Of a stretch of DNA of 33,311 bases, positions 1 to 6,870 are shown in pieces; the first letter of the stretch is position 1; each line of letters begins with the position of its first letter. Source of the stretch: an uncultured Fusobacteriaceae bacterium (GTDB lineage: Bacteria > Fusobacteriota > Fusobacteriia > Fusobacteriales > Fusobacteriaceae). The notes below the pieces were generated by a model, which was given only the letters and a program-made list of their open reading frames with translations, searched no databases and was not told the DNA's origin. A program made the position numbers and the translations under genes. The stretch covers positions 1 to 33,311 of the forward strand of contig CAMTIW010000011.1 of assembly GCA_947072665.1 (NCBI GenBank), read 5' to 3'.

Positions 1-78
1 ATCAACAAAAAGCCTTTGTTTTACTAATTTTTTTTAGTATTACAATTGGCTAATATTTTTTTTCCATAGGAGGATTTT

Positions 79-585
79 ATGAAAGTTATATATTTAGCTG
101 GGGGTTGTTTTTGGGGAGTTGAAAATTATTTTTACAATCTTAAAGGAGTTGTAGATACTAAAGTTGGTTATGCTAATAGTGCTATCATAAACCCAAGTTA
201 TGATTCTGTTTGTACTGGTAAAACTCAAGCTACTGAAGCTTGTAGAGTTACTTTTGATGAATCGTTAATTTCTTTTGATAAACTTTTAAATCATTTTTTT
301 TCACTTATAGATCCAACAGTAATCAATAGACAAGGGAACGATATTGGCTCTCAATACAGAACAGGAATTTATTATATCGAAAGTTTAGATGAAGAATTTC
401 TTTCAAATTATATAAAAAATAAACAAAAAGAATTTAAAGAAAAAATAGTAACTGAAGTTTTAAAATTAAATAATTTTTATTTAGCAGAAGAATATCATCA
501 AGATTACCTTATAAAAAATCCTAATGGTTATTGCCATTGTCTTCTAGAAATAAACGAACTTAAACAAAGTGAAGATTCTAAATAG
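79..585 (+). CDS. msrA: Peptide-methionine (S)-S-oxide reductase MsrA
   Basis: Reduces methionine-S-sulfoxide in proteins and free methionine, a cytosolic oxidative-damage repair enzyme. The 168-residue product begins with the family's catalytic motif GGCFWG (Cys near residue 10) and carries the conserved GCFWGVE block, the VGYA block, the DPT block and [10 protein letters not shown], then AEEYHQDYL. These are the hallmarks of MsrA. Length is normal for a single-domain MsrA without a fused MsrB. The start is supported by AGGAGG at 68-73, five bases before the ATG. It is monocistronic, with a hairpin terminator just downstream that it shares with the convergent transporter gene. There is no signal peptide, so it is probably cytosolic. 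Identification is secure; resolving Cys residues cannot be assigned with certainty, though Cys152 and Cys154 (in YCHC) near the C-terminus are candidates. Confidence 0.96.
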   Translation: MKVIYLAGGCFWGVENYFYNLKGVVDTKVGYANSAIINPSYDSVCTGKTQATEACRVTFDESLISFDKLLNHFFSLIDPTVINRQGNDIGSQYRTGIYYIESLDEEFLSNYIKNKQKEFKEKIVTEVLKLNNFYLAEEYHQDYLIKNPNGYCHCLLEINELKQSEDSK

Positions 586-593
586 CTTATATG

Positions 594-630
594 AAAAGAG
601 ACTAATTCAAAATTTGAATCAGCCTCTTTT
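594..630. terminator. Bidirectional intrinsic terminator between msrA and the EamA gene
   Basis: A long hairpin runs from AAAAGAG (594-600) to CTCTTTT (624-630), with ATTCAAA/TTTGAAT in the inner stem and T-rich sequence after it on the plus strand. The two imperfect positions become U-G wobbles on the minus-strand transcript, so it should work for both convergent genes. Confidence 0.75.
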
Positions 631-639
631 ATTTTTTAG

Positions 640-1542
640 TTATTTTTTCATTTTAAAGAAAATATTTTTAAAATCTAAATTGCTTATGGAAATTCCTAAT
701 AAAATAAATAATACTCCTGTAAGTTTATACCTATTAAATTCTTCACCTAATATAATAATAGCTAATATTATAGCTACCGGTATTTCTATCATAGCCATTA
801 TACTAACTTTAGAAGCTGGTAAATGCTTAATGGCCATTAAAAATAAAGAATATCCCATCAAAGTTGGAATTACTCCAAAACCTATTCCCAAAGCCATTCC
901 CTTTATTGATGCTATTTTTTCCATTACCAATGATACGTCTACTAAAAAAATCAAAAAAATTAATGCAATTAAAAAACTATATACAGTAACCAAGATTGGA
1001 TTTATACTTTTATCCACTTTTTTTCCGAAAATAGGATATATTCCATAAAAAAAACCAGCTAATAAACCACATATTATACCTATTAAATCATATTTTACAT
1101 TGACTAAAGAACCTTCTGTTATAGCTATTATTCCACCAGTTATGGTAAAAGACATGGCTACTTTTTTTTCCAAGGTCAACTCTTCTTTTAGTACTAAAGA
1201 AGATAGAGCTAAAGTAAAAATAGGGCCAGTTGATACTAAAAGAGCCGCTGATATTATTCCAATTCTTATAATAGTCATAAATAGAAAAACATTCATTAAT
1301 GCTTGTGTTAAAATACCTATGAAAAAAATATTTTTTAATGATTTTTTAGGTATTTTAAAAAAACTTAACTTTCTTTCATTATAAATTAAAAAAATAAAAC
1401 CTAAAATAGTAGCAAAAAACATTTTTACAAAGGTTACTTCTCCACCATTTAATCCTAATTCACTTATTTTTTTTCCAAACATACCAGACGTTCCCCACAG
1501 AACACCTGCTAAAATACCATAGAAATACCCCTTTATTTCCAC
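640..1542 (-). CDS. EamA/DMT-family transporter (10 transmembrane segments)
   Basis: An inner-membrane drug/metabolite transporter of 300 residues made of two EamA repeats. Hydrophobic segments alternate with short loops throughout, about ten in all. The first repeat carries the typical GVLWGTSGMFGK start with its tryptophan and glycines, and the second repeat carries the family-like PTLMGYSLFLMAI and IEIPVAIILA blocks near the C-terminus. The start codon is GTG (1540-1542), preceded by GGGAG at about the right distance; no ATG is better placed. The gene lies 70 bases downstream of the TSUP permease gene on the same strand and could be cotranscribed with it. The substrate cannot be read from sequence; relatives export amino acids or metabolites. 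No sign of decay. Confidence 0.85.
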   Translation of the reverse strand: MEIKGYFYGILAGVLWGTSGMFGKKISELGLNGGEVTFVKMFFATILGFIFLIYNERKLSFFKIPKKSLKNIFFIGILTQALMNVFLFMTIIRIGIISAALLVSTGPIFTLALSSLVLKEELTLEKKVAMSFTITGGIIAITEGSLVNVKYDLIGIICGLLAGFFYGIYPIFGKKVDKSINPILVTVYSFLIALIFLIFLVDVSLVMEKIASIKGMALGIGFGVIPTLMGYSLFLMAIKHLPASKVSIMAMIEIPVAIILAIIILGEEFNRYKLTGVLFILLGISISNLDFKNIFFKMKK

Positions 1543-1612
1543 TTTTCACTCCCTGTTTTTTTCATCCTTATTAAATTAAGCATATCAATTTTATATTTAT
1601 ATGTCAAATCAA

Positions 1613-2509
1613 TTAGCAACTTTCTAATTCTTTTTTATTTACTATTTTTTTAGAATCTAAAAATAATTTTCCTGCTGTATAAGAAACAGCTACAATAACA
1701 ACCCACGACAATATATTAAGTGGTAATCCTTTTATTAGATAAGCTGCCATAACTACTCCCACAGACCCTGATATTATGGTTAGAAATGTTGCTTGTTTGT
1801 CATATGCATTCTCTTTTATAAATTTTATACTAGCTATAGGCATTAAAAATGCACATGAACTCATCATTATGGGAAATGCAACTATAGGACTTAAACCTAA
1901 AGCATATACCAAAGCCATACATGGGGCATACATCCCTATTCCCAAGGTCATTAAAGCTCCCAATATAAAATTTCCAATTACTGCTATAACTAATTTTGTT
2001 CCATTAAGACCTATAGAATCTCCTCCTACTGGCATGAATCCAAACTTTCCAGCTAACATTATTATAACAACTATAGTCAAAGCAAAAAACATTCCAAACT
2101 GTATTTTCTTTTCATCTAATTTTGAAATTATTCCTGCTCCTACTACAGCACCTAAAACTGCTGCTATAATCATACTAATTAATGTAATCGGCTCTACTTT
2201 TACATCTTTTATAAAAATTAATGCTTCAACTATAATTGGTATGCACATGGCTGTATTTAATGTTCCTGGTATTATTCTATCTTTCACCAATTTAAATTGT
2301 TTAAATAAGGCTGTCATTGGAGCAAATGCTCCAATTCCTAAAGTATCAAAAAAACTAACAAAAAATCCTATAAAAATAAAACTTATAGAAGACTCTTTTG
2401 CTATTTTTTGATTATTATTTCTGAGTTTATTAAAATCCTTAAAAAAAACAATTAAAAAAATTCCACCACTTATAACTAATAATAACAATAATATTTTAAC
2501 GAATTCCAT
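1613..2509 (-). CDS. TSUP (TauE/SafE-like) family permease, paralogue 1
   Basis: A 298-residue membrane protein with about eight hydrophobic segments, two homologous halves and the glycine-rich GAVVGAGIISKLDE motif typical of the TSUP/sulfite exporter TauE-SafE superfamily. It is a close paralogue of the permease at 2662-3528: blocks such as IIPGTLNTAMCIP, VEALIFIK and YAPCMALVYALGLSP are shared almost residue for residue. It differs in being separated from the proline reductase operon by a terminator (2588-2635), so it is likely a separate transcript. The start ATG at 2507-2509 follows a GGTGGAG ribosome site. Substrate unknown. Its proximity to proline reductase genes suggests a role in moving proline, 5-aminovalerate or a related anion, which is inference only. 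Confidence 0.82.
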   Translation of the reverse strand: MEFVKILLLLLVISGGIFLIVFFKDFNKLRNNNQKIAKESSISFIFIGFFVSFFDTLGIGAFAPMTALFKQFKLVKDRIIPGTLNTAMCIPIIVEALIFIKDVKVEPITLISMIIAAVLGAVVGAGIISKLDEKKIQFGMFFALTIVVIIMLAGKFGFMPVGGDSIGLNGTKLVIAVIGNFILGALMTLGIGMYAPCMALVYALGLSPIVAFPIMMSSCAFLMPIASIKFIKENAYDKQATFLTIISGSVGVVMAAYLIKGLPLNILSWVVIVAVSYTAGKLFLDSKKIVNKKELESC

Positions 2510-2587
2510 AACTCCACCTTTATTTTTTTTTATTCGTTAAAGTATAACACTCTATATTTATATTTTCAATCTATATTTGATAAAATA

Positions 2588-2635
2588 AAAACTAAGTATT
2601 TTAAATCTATAAAATAAGATTTAGAATACTTAGTT
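2588..2635 (-). terminator. Intrinsic terminator of the prd operon
   Basis: A long inverted repeat pairs AAACTAAGTATT (about 2588-2600) with AATACTTAGTTT (about 2624-2635); further pairing (TAAATCT/AGATTTA) continues inside. On the minus strand it is followed by a T-rich tract (TTTTTATTTT). It lies just downstream of the second permease stop codon and should end the operon. Confidence 0.8.
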
Positions 2636-2661
2636 TATTTCTAATTATTTTAATTTTTCAT

Positions 2662-3528
2662 TTATTTTTTAGCATCCAAGAATAATTTTGTAGCTGTATA
2701 AGCTATTACAATCATCACAAGCCAAGTCAAAATATTTAATGGTAGTGATTTTACTAAATAAGCTGCTATAAAAACCCCCACAACTCCTGTAATAGTTATT
2801 ATTAATGTTCCCTTTCTATTATAAGCTTTCTCTTTTATAAATCTAATACTTGCTGCTGGCATTAAAAATGCACATGAACCCATCATAATTGGGAAGGCTA
2901 CTAAAGGACTTAATCCCAAAGCATATACCAAAGCCATGCATGGGGCATACAATCCAATTCCAAGAGTCATTAGAGCACCTAATATAAAGTTTCCAGCAAT
3001 AGCTATTATTAATTTTATTCCTGTAAGTCCTATTGCGTCTCCACCAGAAGGCATAATTCCTAATTTTCCAGCTAACATTATTATTAAAACTACTCCTAAT
3101 GCTAACGCCATTCCCATTTGAACTTTTCTTTCATCTAATTTAGCCACAATACCTGCTCCTACTATCGCTCCTAAAACTGCTGCTACTAACATACTAATTA
3201 GTGTTATTGATTCTACTTTTACTTCTTTTATAAAAATTAATGCTTCTACTATCACAGGTATACACATAGCTGTATTCAATGTTCCTGGTATTATTCTATC
3301 ATTCACCAATTTAAATTGTTTAAATATTGCTGTCATTGGAGCAAATCCACCAATACCTAATGTATCGAAAAAATTAACAAAAAATCCTGTTAGTGAAAAA
3401 GCTGTTACCGTTCCTTCAACTTCTAATTCTCCTTTAGATTTTGCATTTACATAATCCTTTAAAAAAATGACTAAAAATAAAGCTCCTCCGATTACTAATA
3501 AAATTAATAAAATATTTACTAAATTCAT
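2662..3528 (-). CDS. TSUP family permease, paralogue 2, last gene of the prd operon
   Basis: A 288-residue inner-membrane protein with about eight transmembrane segments, closely related to the neighbour at 1613-2509 (shared GGFAPMTAIFKQFKLV-type, NTAMCIPVIVEALIF and YAPCMALVYALGLSP blocks). The short charged stretch KSKGELEVEG after the first helix is its main difference. It starts 15 bases after the prdF stop codon and is followed by a strong terminator, so it is cotranscribed with proline racemase and the reductase. Tight coupling makes it the best candidate in the window for import of proline or export of 5-aminovalerate, the product of D-proline reduction. The TSUP superfamily is known mainly for small sulfur-containing or organic anions, so this assignment is inference. 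Confidence 0.84.
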   Translation of the reverse strand: MNLVNILLILLVIGGALFLVIFLKDYVNAKSKGELEVEGTVTAFSLTGFFVNFFDTLGIGGFAPMTAIFKQFKLVNDRIIPGTLNTAMCIPVIVEALIFIKEVKVESITLISMLVAAVLGAIVGAGIVAKLDERKVQMGMALALGVVLIIMLAGKLGIMPSGGDAIGLTGIKLIIAIAGNFILGALMTLGIGLYAPCMALVYALGLSPLVAFPIMMGSCAFLMPAASIRFIKEKAYNRKGTLIITITGVVGVFIAAYLVKSLPLNILTWLVMIVIAYTATKLFLDAKK

Positions 3529-3543
3529 AAAACCTCCAATTTT

Positions 3544-4554
3544 TTATTTTAATGAAAATCCATATTTCAGTGGATCCATAGGATCTATTAATAAATGATT
3601 CATTCCTGTTATATATGCACTTGCTGTTATTTCAGGTATTACATATAGAATTCCATTTTTTTCATAACTTTCTAACACTTTCCCCTTAAATTGAGTTCCT
3701 ATTATACTTTCATATACAAACTCTTCTCCTAGTTTCAGTTTTCCTTTTGTAAATAATGTTGCCATTTTTGCAGATGTTCCTGTTCCACAAGGAGATCTAT
3801 CCACTTGTCCATCACCAAAAACAACTACGTTCTGAAGTGTAGCTCCCTCTCCTTTAGCCGGTCCATATATTTCTACTAAATCAACTGTTTTTATATGTGC
3901 TAACTCTGGATGAGATACTTCTACTTGCTCATTTACAGCTTTTATTATAGCCATACCCATTCTATTTAATTCATTAGTATTTTTAGGACAAATATCTATT
4001 CCTAATTGCTTCGCTTCTACAATTGCAAAAAAGCTTCCTCCAAATGAAATATCAATAGTCAATGTTTTTCCTAATTCTGGAACTTCTACTACTACATTTG
4101 ATTTATATAAAAATGCTGGAACATTCGCAAAAGATACTTCTTTAGCTTTTCCATCTTCAACTCTAACTCTACCTTTTACAAGACCTGCTGGAGCTTCTAA
4201 TACTATTTCTGTTATAGGTTCTTTAACCTCTACCATTCCAAGCTCTACCGCTACTGTCATTGCACCTATAGTACCGTGTCCACACATGTTAAGGTAACCA
4301 CCACCGTCCATAAATATAATCCCTAAATCTGCTTCTTTTTTAGTTGGAGCTGTTATTATAGAACCAAACATATCATTATGTCCTCTAGGTTCTAGCATTA
4401 CTGCTGTTCTTAAATGATCTAAATTTTCTTCTAAATAAGATTTTTTCTCAGGCATAGTATCGCCAGGTATGTTGGGTATCCCACTTATTATTATTCTTGT
4501 GGGTTCTCCCATTGTGTGAGAATCAACTGCTATTATTTGTTTAGATATTTTCAT
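3544..4554 (-). CDS. prdF: Proline racemase PrdF
   Basis: Interconverts L- and D-proline, supplying the D-isomer to the reductase encoded upstream. The protein (336 residues from the chosen start) shows both catalytic cysteine signatures of the proline racemase/hydroxyproline epimerase family: NMCGHGTIG in the N-terminal half and DRSPCGTGTSAK in the C-terminal half. The N-terminal VDSHTMGEPTRI block is also typical. Two cysteines rather than a Thr substitution agree with a true racemase; the genetic context favours proline over hydroxyproline. Two ATGs two codons apart are possible. AGGAGG (about 4562-4567) lies one base from the first (4558-4560) but about seven bases from the second (4552-4554), so the second is preferred. 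The 5' end overlaps prdE by 14 bases (20 if the first ATG is used), indicating translational coupling. Confidence 0.95.
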   Translation of the reverse strand: MKISKQIIAVDSHTMGEPTRIIISGIPNIPGDTMPEKKSYLEENLDHLRTAVMLEPRGHNDMFGSIITAPTKKEADLGIIFMDGGGYLNMCGHGTIGAMTVAVELGMVEVKEPITEIVLEAPAGLVKGRVRVEDGKAKEVSFANVPAFLYKSNVVVEVPELGKTLTIDISFGGSFFAIVEAKQLGIDICPKNTNELNRMGMAIIKAVNEQVEVSHPELAHIKTVDLVEIYGPAKGEGATLQNVVVFGDGQVDRSPCGTGTSAKMATLFTKGKLKLGEEFVYESIIGTQFKGKVLESYEKNGILYVIPEITASAYITGMNHLLIDPMDPLKYGFSLK

Positions 4555-5020
4555 TTTCATTCCTCCTAATTTTTAATTTTAGTAATGCAACTGCTTTTTT
4601 AGCATCTAAAATGGATAACGAATTTTCTCCTACTACTTCTGTCTCTATTCCTTCTTTACTTTTATTTATGTCTACCATAGTATCCATATATTCATTTTTT
4701 ACAACAAACTCAGCTTGTGTTCCTATAAAGCTTAATCCTACTAACGGTATTTTTCTTTCACCTATTTCTCTTATTGTATTTTCGTAATCAACATGACTAT
4801 TTCCCCAACCATCCAATGAAAAAATAACTCCATCTGCCTCTATTCTATCCAGTAAAACAGCTGCTCTTTTTCCTACAAAACATTTTTCTTGAAATGATTG
4901 TGGTGTCCCTACTACAAGTATCCCTATTAAATTTAAATCTTTATCTTCAGAAACTATTTTTAAAATAGGATCTTTAAAATGATGCAAAGTAGTTTCTTTT
5001 GTTGATGGGCCTATTCCCAT
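4541..5020 (-). CDS. prdE: Proline reductase cluster protein PrdE (PrdA C-terminal-domain homologue)
   Basis: A 159-residue protein collinear with the C-terminal (post-cleavage) part of PrdA encoded in this window. MGIGPSTKE aligns with CIGPASKE of PrdA, HHFKDP with HYFREP, VVGTPQ with FVGSPQ, GWGNSHVDY with GFGNNHIDF, and MVDINKSKEGIE with MVDNNKSVDGIE. The residue that in PrdA is the pyruvoyl-forming cysteine (Cys495) is here the initiator methionine, so this protein cannot form the cofactor by the same route. It also lacks the last about 30 residues of PrdA. GGAGG overlaps the prdD stop codon and places the start eight bases later. The proteins PrdD and PrdE are conserved in clostridial proline reductase loci; their exact role, presumably in assembly or maturation, is not evident from sequence. 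Confidence 0.88.
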   Translation of the reverse strand: MGIGPSTKETTLHHFKDPILKIVSEDKDLNLIGILVVGTPQSFQEKCFVGKRAAVLLDRIEADGVIFSLDGWGNSHVDYENTIREIGERKIPLVGLSFIGTQAEFVVKNEYMDTMVDINKSKEGIETEVVGENSLSILDAKKAVALLKLKIRRNENENI

Positions 5021-5028
5021 TTTGCCTC

Positions 5029-5793
5029 CTAATGCATAGCCCTAATAGCTCCGTCTCTATACTCGTTAGGAGATATTAAAATAGGCATGTTCATAAAATC
5101 TATAACCGAATAACCTCCCATATAACCACTGGGTTCTTCTGCGAAAACCCTTGTATCCGACATAGCTCCTTGACCTGCTACTTGTTTTAGTATGATTATT
5201 TTTTTTCCTAATTTATCTTTATTTTCTTCATAGTCATGTCTTTCATCAGCTTCATTTCCATCTTTCTTCTTTAATATATATCTTATCTCTTGGATAACTA
5301 TATCTGAAAACTCATGACAGGCATTTATACACTCTCTTAGAGATTGCATTTTTTCATATACTTCAAAGTCTATATGTATTATATAATCATTTTCTTCAGG
5401 TGTTCCTGCTCTTGAGAATTTTACTTGTTCTTTTAAAATTCCATCTGATTTTCCAAACTCACAAATTTGGTTCTTTTTTTCATCGCATCCTGTTAGCATA
5501 ACAGCTACTCCAGTGAGTGTATGCGTTATTCCAAATCCAATTTTTCCTAAAACTTTTGTTGAAATGGGAATAAAATCCATAATGGAATTAACATAAATAT
5601 TTTTTTCATCAGGTTTTATTATTGAGATTTCAATATTTTTTATGTATTTTTTTAATTCCATATTATTATTTAAAATATTTTTATATTTCTCTTTTTTATC
5701 GATATTTAATACATTGTTTTGTAATTTTATAGTATCCTCAAATGTCACTTTCTTCACATGGAATACTTTTATACTTAGAGTATCTATATTCAT
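5029..5793 (-). CDS. prdD: Proline reductase cluster protein PrdD (homologue of PrdA pre-cleavage region)
   Basis: A 254-residue protein resembling PrdA from roughly residue 250 up to its processing site. Shared landmarks are GKIGFGITHTLTGVAVMLTGCDE (PrdA: IGNGVTRVLDGVVMMVTGTDE region), CEFGKSDGILKE, the QEIRYILKK helix, VAGQGAMSDTRVFAEEPSGYMGGYSV, and the end PILISPNEYRDGAIRAMH, where PrdA has PVMLSPLEVLDGGIHALT directly before the cleaved cysteine. The stop codon therefore falls at the position corresponding to PrdA self-cleavage, and prdE encodes the rest. The start ATG (5791-5793) follows AAAGGAG. It lies 82 bases after prdB, with a stable hairpin between. No Sec codon is seen. Function within the complex is unassigned; a structural or maturation partner of PrdA is plausible. 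Confidence 0.88.
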   Translation of the reverse strand: MNIDTLSIKVFHVKKVTFEDTIKLQNNVLNIDKKEKYKNILNNNMELKKYIKNIEISIIKPDEKNIYVNSIMDFIPISTKVLGKIGFGITHTLTGVAVMLTGCDEKKNQICEFGKSDGILKEQVKFSRAGTPEENDYIIHIDFEVYEKMQSLRECINACHEFSDIVIQEIRYILKKKDGNEADERHDYEENKDKLGKKIIILKQVAGQGAMSDTRVFAEEPSGYMGGYSVIDFMNMPILISPNEYRDGAIRAMH

Positions 5794-5824
5794 AAATCTC
5801 CTTTACATCATGGTAAATAATAGT

Positions 5825-5850
5825 TAAAGGTGATACACTTATCACCTTTA
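5825..5850 (-). promoter_or_regulatory. Perfect 11-bp intercistronic hairpin between prdB and prdD
   Basis: TAAAGGTGATA (5825-5835) and TATCACCTTTA (5840-5850) form a perfect stem with a four-base loop. On the minus strand it follows the prdB stop codon by about 25 bases and is not followed by a U-run, so it looks like an mRNA-stabilising or processing element rather than a full terminator. Confidence 0.6.
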
Positions 5851-5875
5851 ATATATTTTATTATTTTATTTTTAA

Positions 5876-6595
5876 TTAAACTTTTGCATGATATTCATAT
5901 GGTAATGGAACTATTTTCCCTGGTGTTTGAATTGCAATTAACTCTCTTAATGTATCTTTCAAGATAGCTGTTTGCATCTCTATATTATGAGGTTCTCCAG
6001 CATTTGCTCCCATTGGAACTAATGGAGCTACTGCTCTTGGAGTTCCAGTTTGTCTTACTACTGGTGGTAAAGCTGCTATTATTATAGTAGGAATTCCCGA
6101 TTCCTCTATTGCTCTCTGTACTAATACAGCAGAACGATGACAAGTTCCTCAACCAGCAGTTAAAACAACAGCGTCAACTCCCTCATCTTTTAATATTTTA
6201 GCAATAGCAGGTCCTGTTTCATTTTTAAATTTATCTTGGTTTCCTCCTCCACCCATGAATCCTATATGAGTTTCAGCTACAGATTTAAATAGTCCTGTCT
6301 CTTGTAATTCTCTTAATCTTGAAATTGGAAACATACAATTTATATCCTTATTTACATCACCATTATCATATCCACCATGAGATACCATAAGTTCTTCATC
6401 TTTTGCTGTTCCTGGTACCAATCTAAAACTAAAATCACCAGCAAAATTAAATCTTTCATCTGTTTTTAAGTGTACTCCTGATGCTGTAGCTAAGGCTATT
6501 TTCATATCTTTTAAAGCCTTTGTCACAGGAGTAAAAATTGAATTTGGTGTAATTGGTACAAATATTTCTGATTGCATGCCTTTAATTGCTTTCAT
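5876..6595 (-). CDS. prdB: D-proline reductase selenoprotein subunit PrdB (UGA read as selenocysteine at residue 149)
   Basis: The selenocysteine subunit of D-proline reductase, which reductively cleaves D-proline to 5-aminovalerate. Reading stops at a TGA (6149-6151) in a naive translation, but the frame continues without break for 90 more residues: VVLTAG-Sec-GTCHRSAVLVQ, then AALPPVVRQTGTP, VPMGANAGEPHN and the end PLPYEYHAKV, stopping at TAA 5876-5878. Sec followed by GTCHRS is the recognised PrdB active-site context. Total length is 239 residues, close to the about 240 of known PrdB proteins, which strongly supports readthrough. A hairpin suited to be the SECIS element lies 13 bases after the UGA. 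The start ATG at 6593-6595 follows AAGGAG by seven bases and overlaps the upstream small gene by 14 bases. Translation needs SelA, SelB, SelC and SelD, none of which is in the window. Confidence 0.96.
6111..6135 (-). promoter_or_regulatory. Putative bacterial SECIS element in prdB
   Basis: In the prdB mRNA, 13 bases after the UGA, GUUCU-G-CUGUA pairs with UACAG-AGAGC around a UUAG tetraloop. This gives ten pairs (one G-U) with a single bulged G. The apical loop lies 24 bases beyond the UGA, in the range reported for bacterial SECIS hairpins. Read by eye, not folded by program. Confidence 0.7.
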
Positions 6596-6836
6596 CTTTA
6601 TTCTCCTTTTTCTCTATATTTTTTAAATATTTTTCATCTACTTCACCTGAAATAACCTCTGGAAAACTCATCATAAATGCCACTTCCTGACCTACTTTTA
6701 ATGCATAGTCTGTTATTAGCATTCTCATTGGAACTTTAAAAAATCCTAATCGCCCCTTTAAATCCATTCCCACAGCTCCATCCTCTATTTCAACTATTAT
6801 ACCTCTCATCTCGATAATTCTATCTCCATATTTCAT
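6582..6836 (-). CDS. Small conserved protein of the proline reductase cluster (between prdA and prdB)
   Basis: An 84-86 residue soluble protein in the position, between prdA and prdB, where clostridial loci also carry a short unnamed gene (I recall this as the CBO2463/CBO2479-type family; that label is from memory). Visible features are an N-terminal beta-rich half (GDRIIEMRGIIVEIEDGAVG, GRLGFFKVPMRML) that could form a small barrel, and a charged lysine/glutamate tail. There is no Cys cluster, transmembrane segment or signal peptide. Two starts are possible: ATG 6840-6842 sits only two bases after GGAAG, whereas ATG 6834-6836 has a spacing of about eight and is preferred. Its 3' end overlaps the prdB start, suggesting translational coupling. 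Function is unknown; a role in reductase assembly is inference from location alone. Confidence 0.85.
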   Translation of the reverse strand: MKYGDRIIEMRGIIVEIEDGAVGMDLKGRLGFFKVPMRMLITDYALKVGQEVAFMMSFPEVISGEVDEKYLKNIEKKENKDESN

Positions 6837-6870
6837 ATCCATAACTTCCTTTTTTACTATATTTTATAGA

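Noticed and set aside
569-1048. Plus-strand open frame after msrA, and similar frames over the permease genes (1776-2411, 2936-3121)
   Set aside because: They are shadows of the EamA and TSUP genes on the other strand and show no family resemblance or ribosome site.
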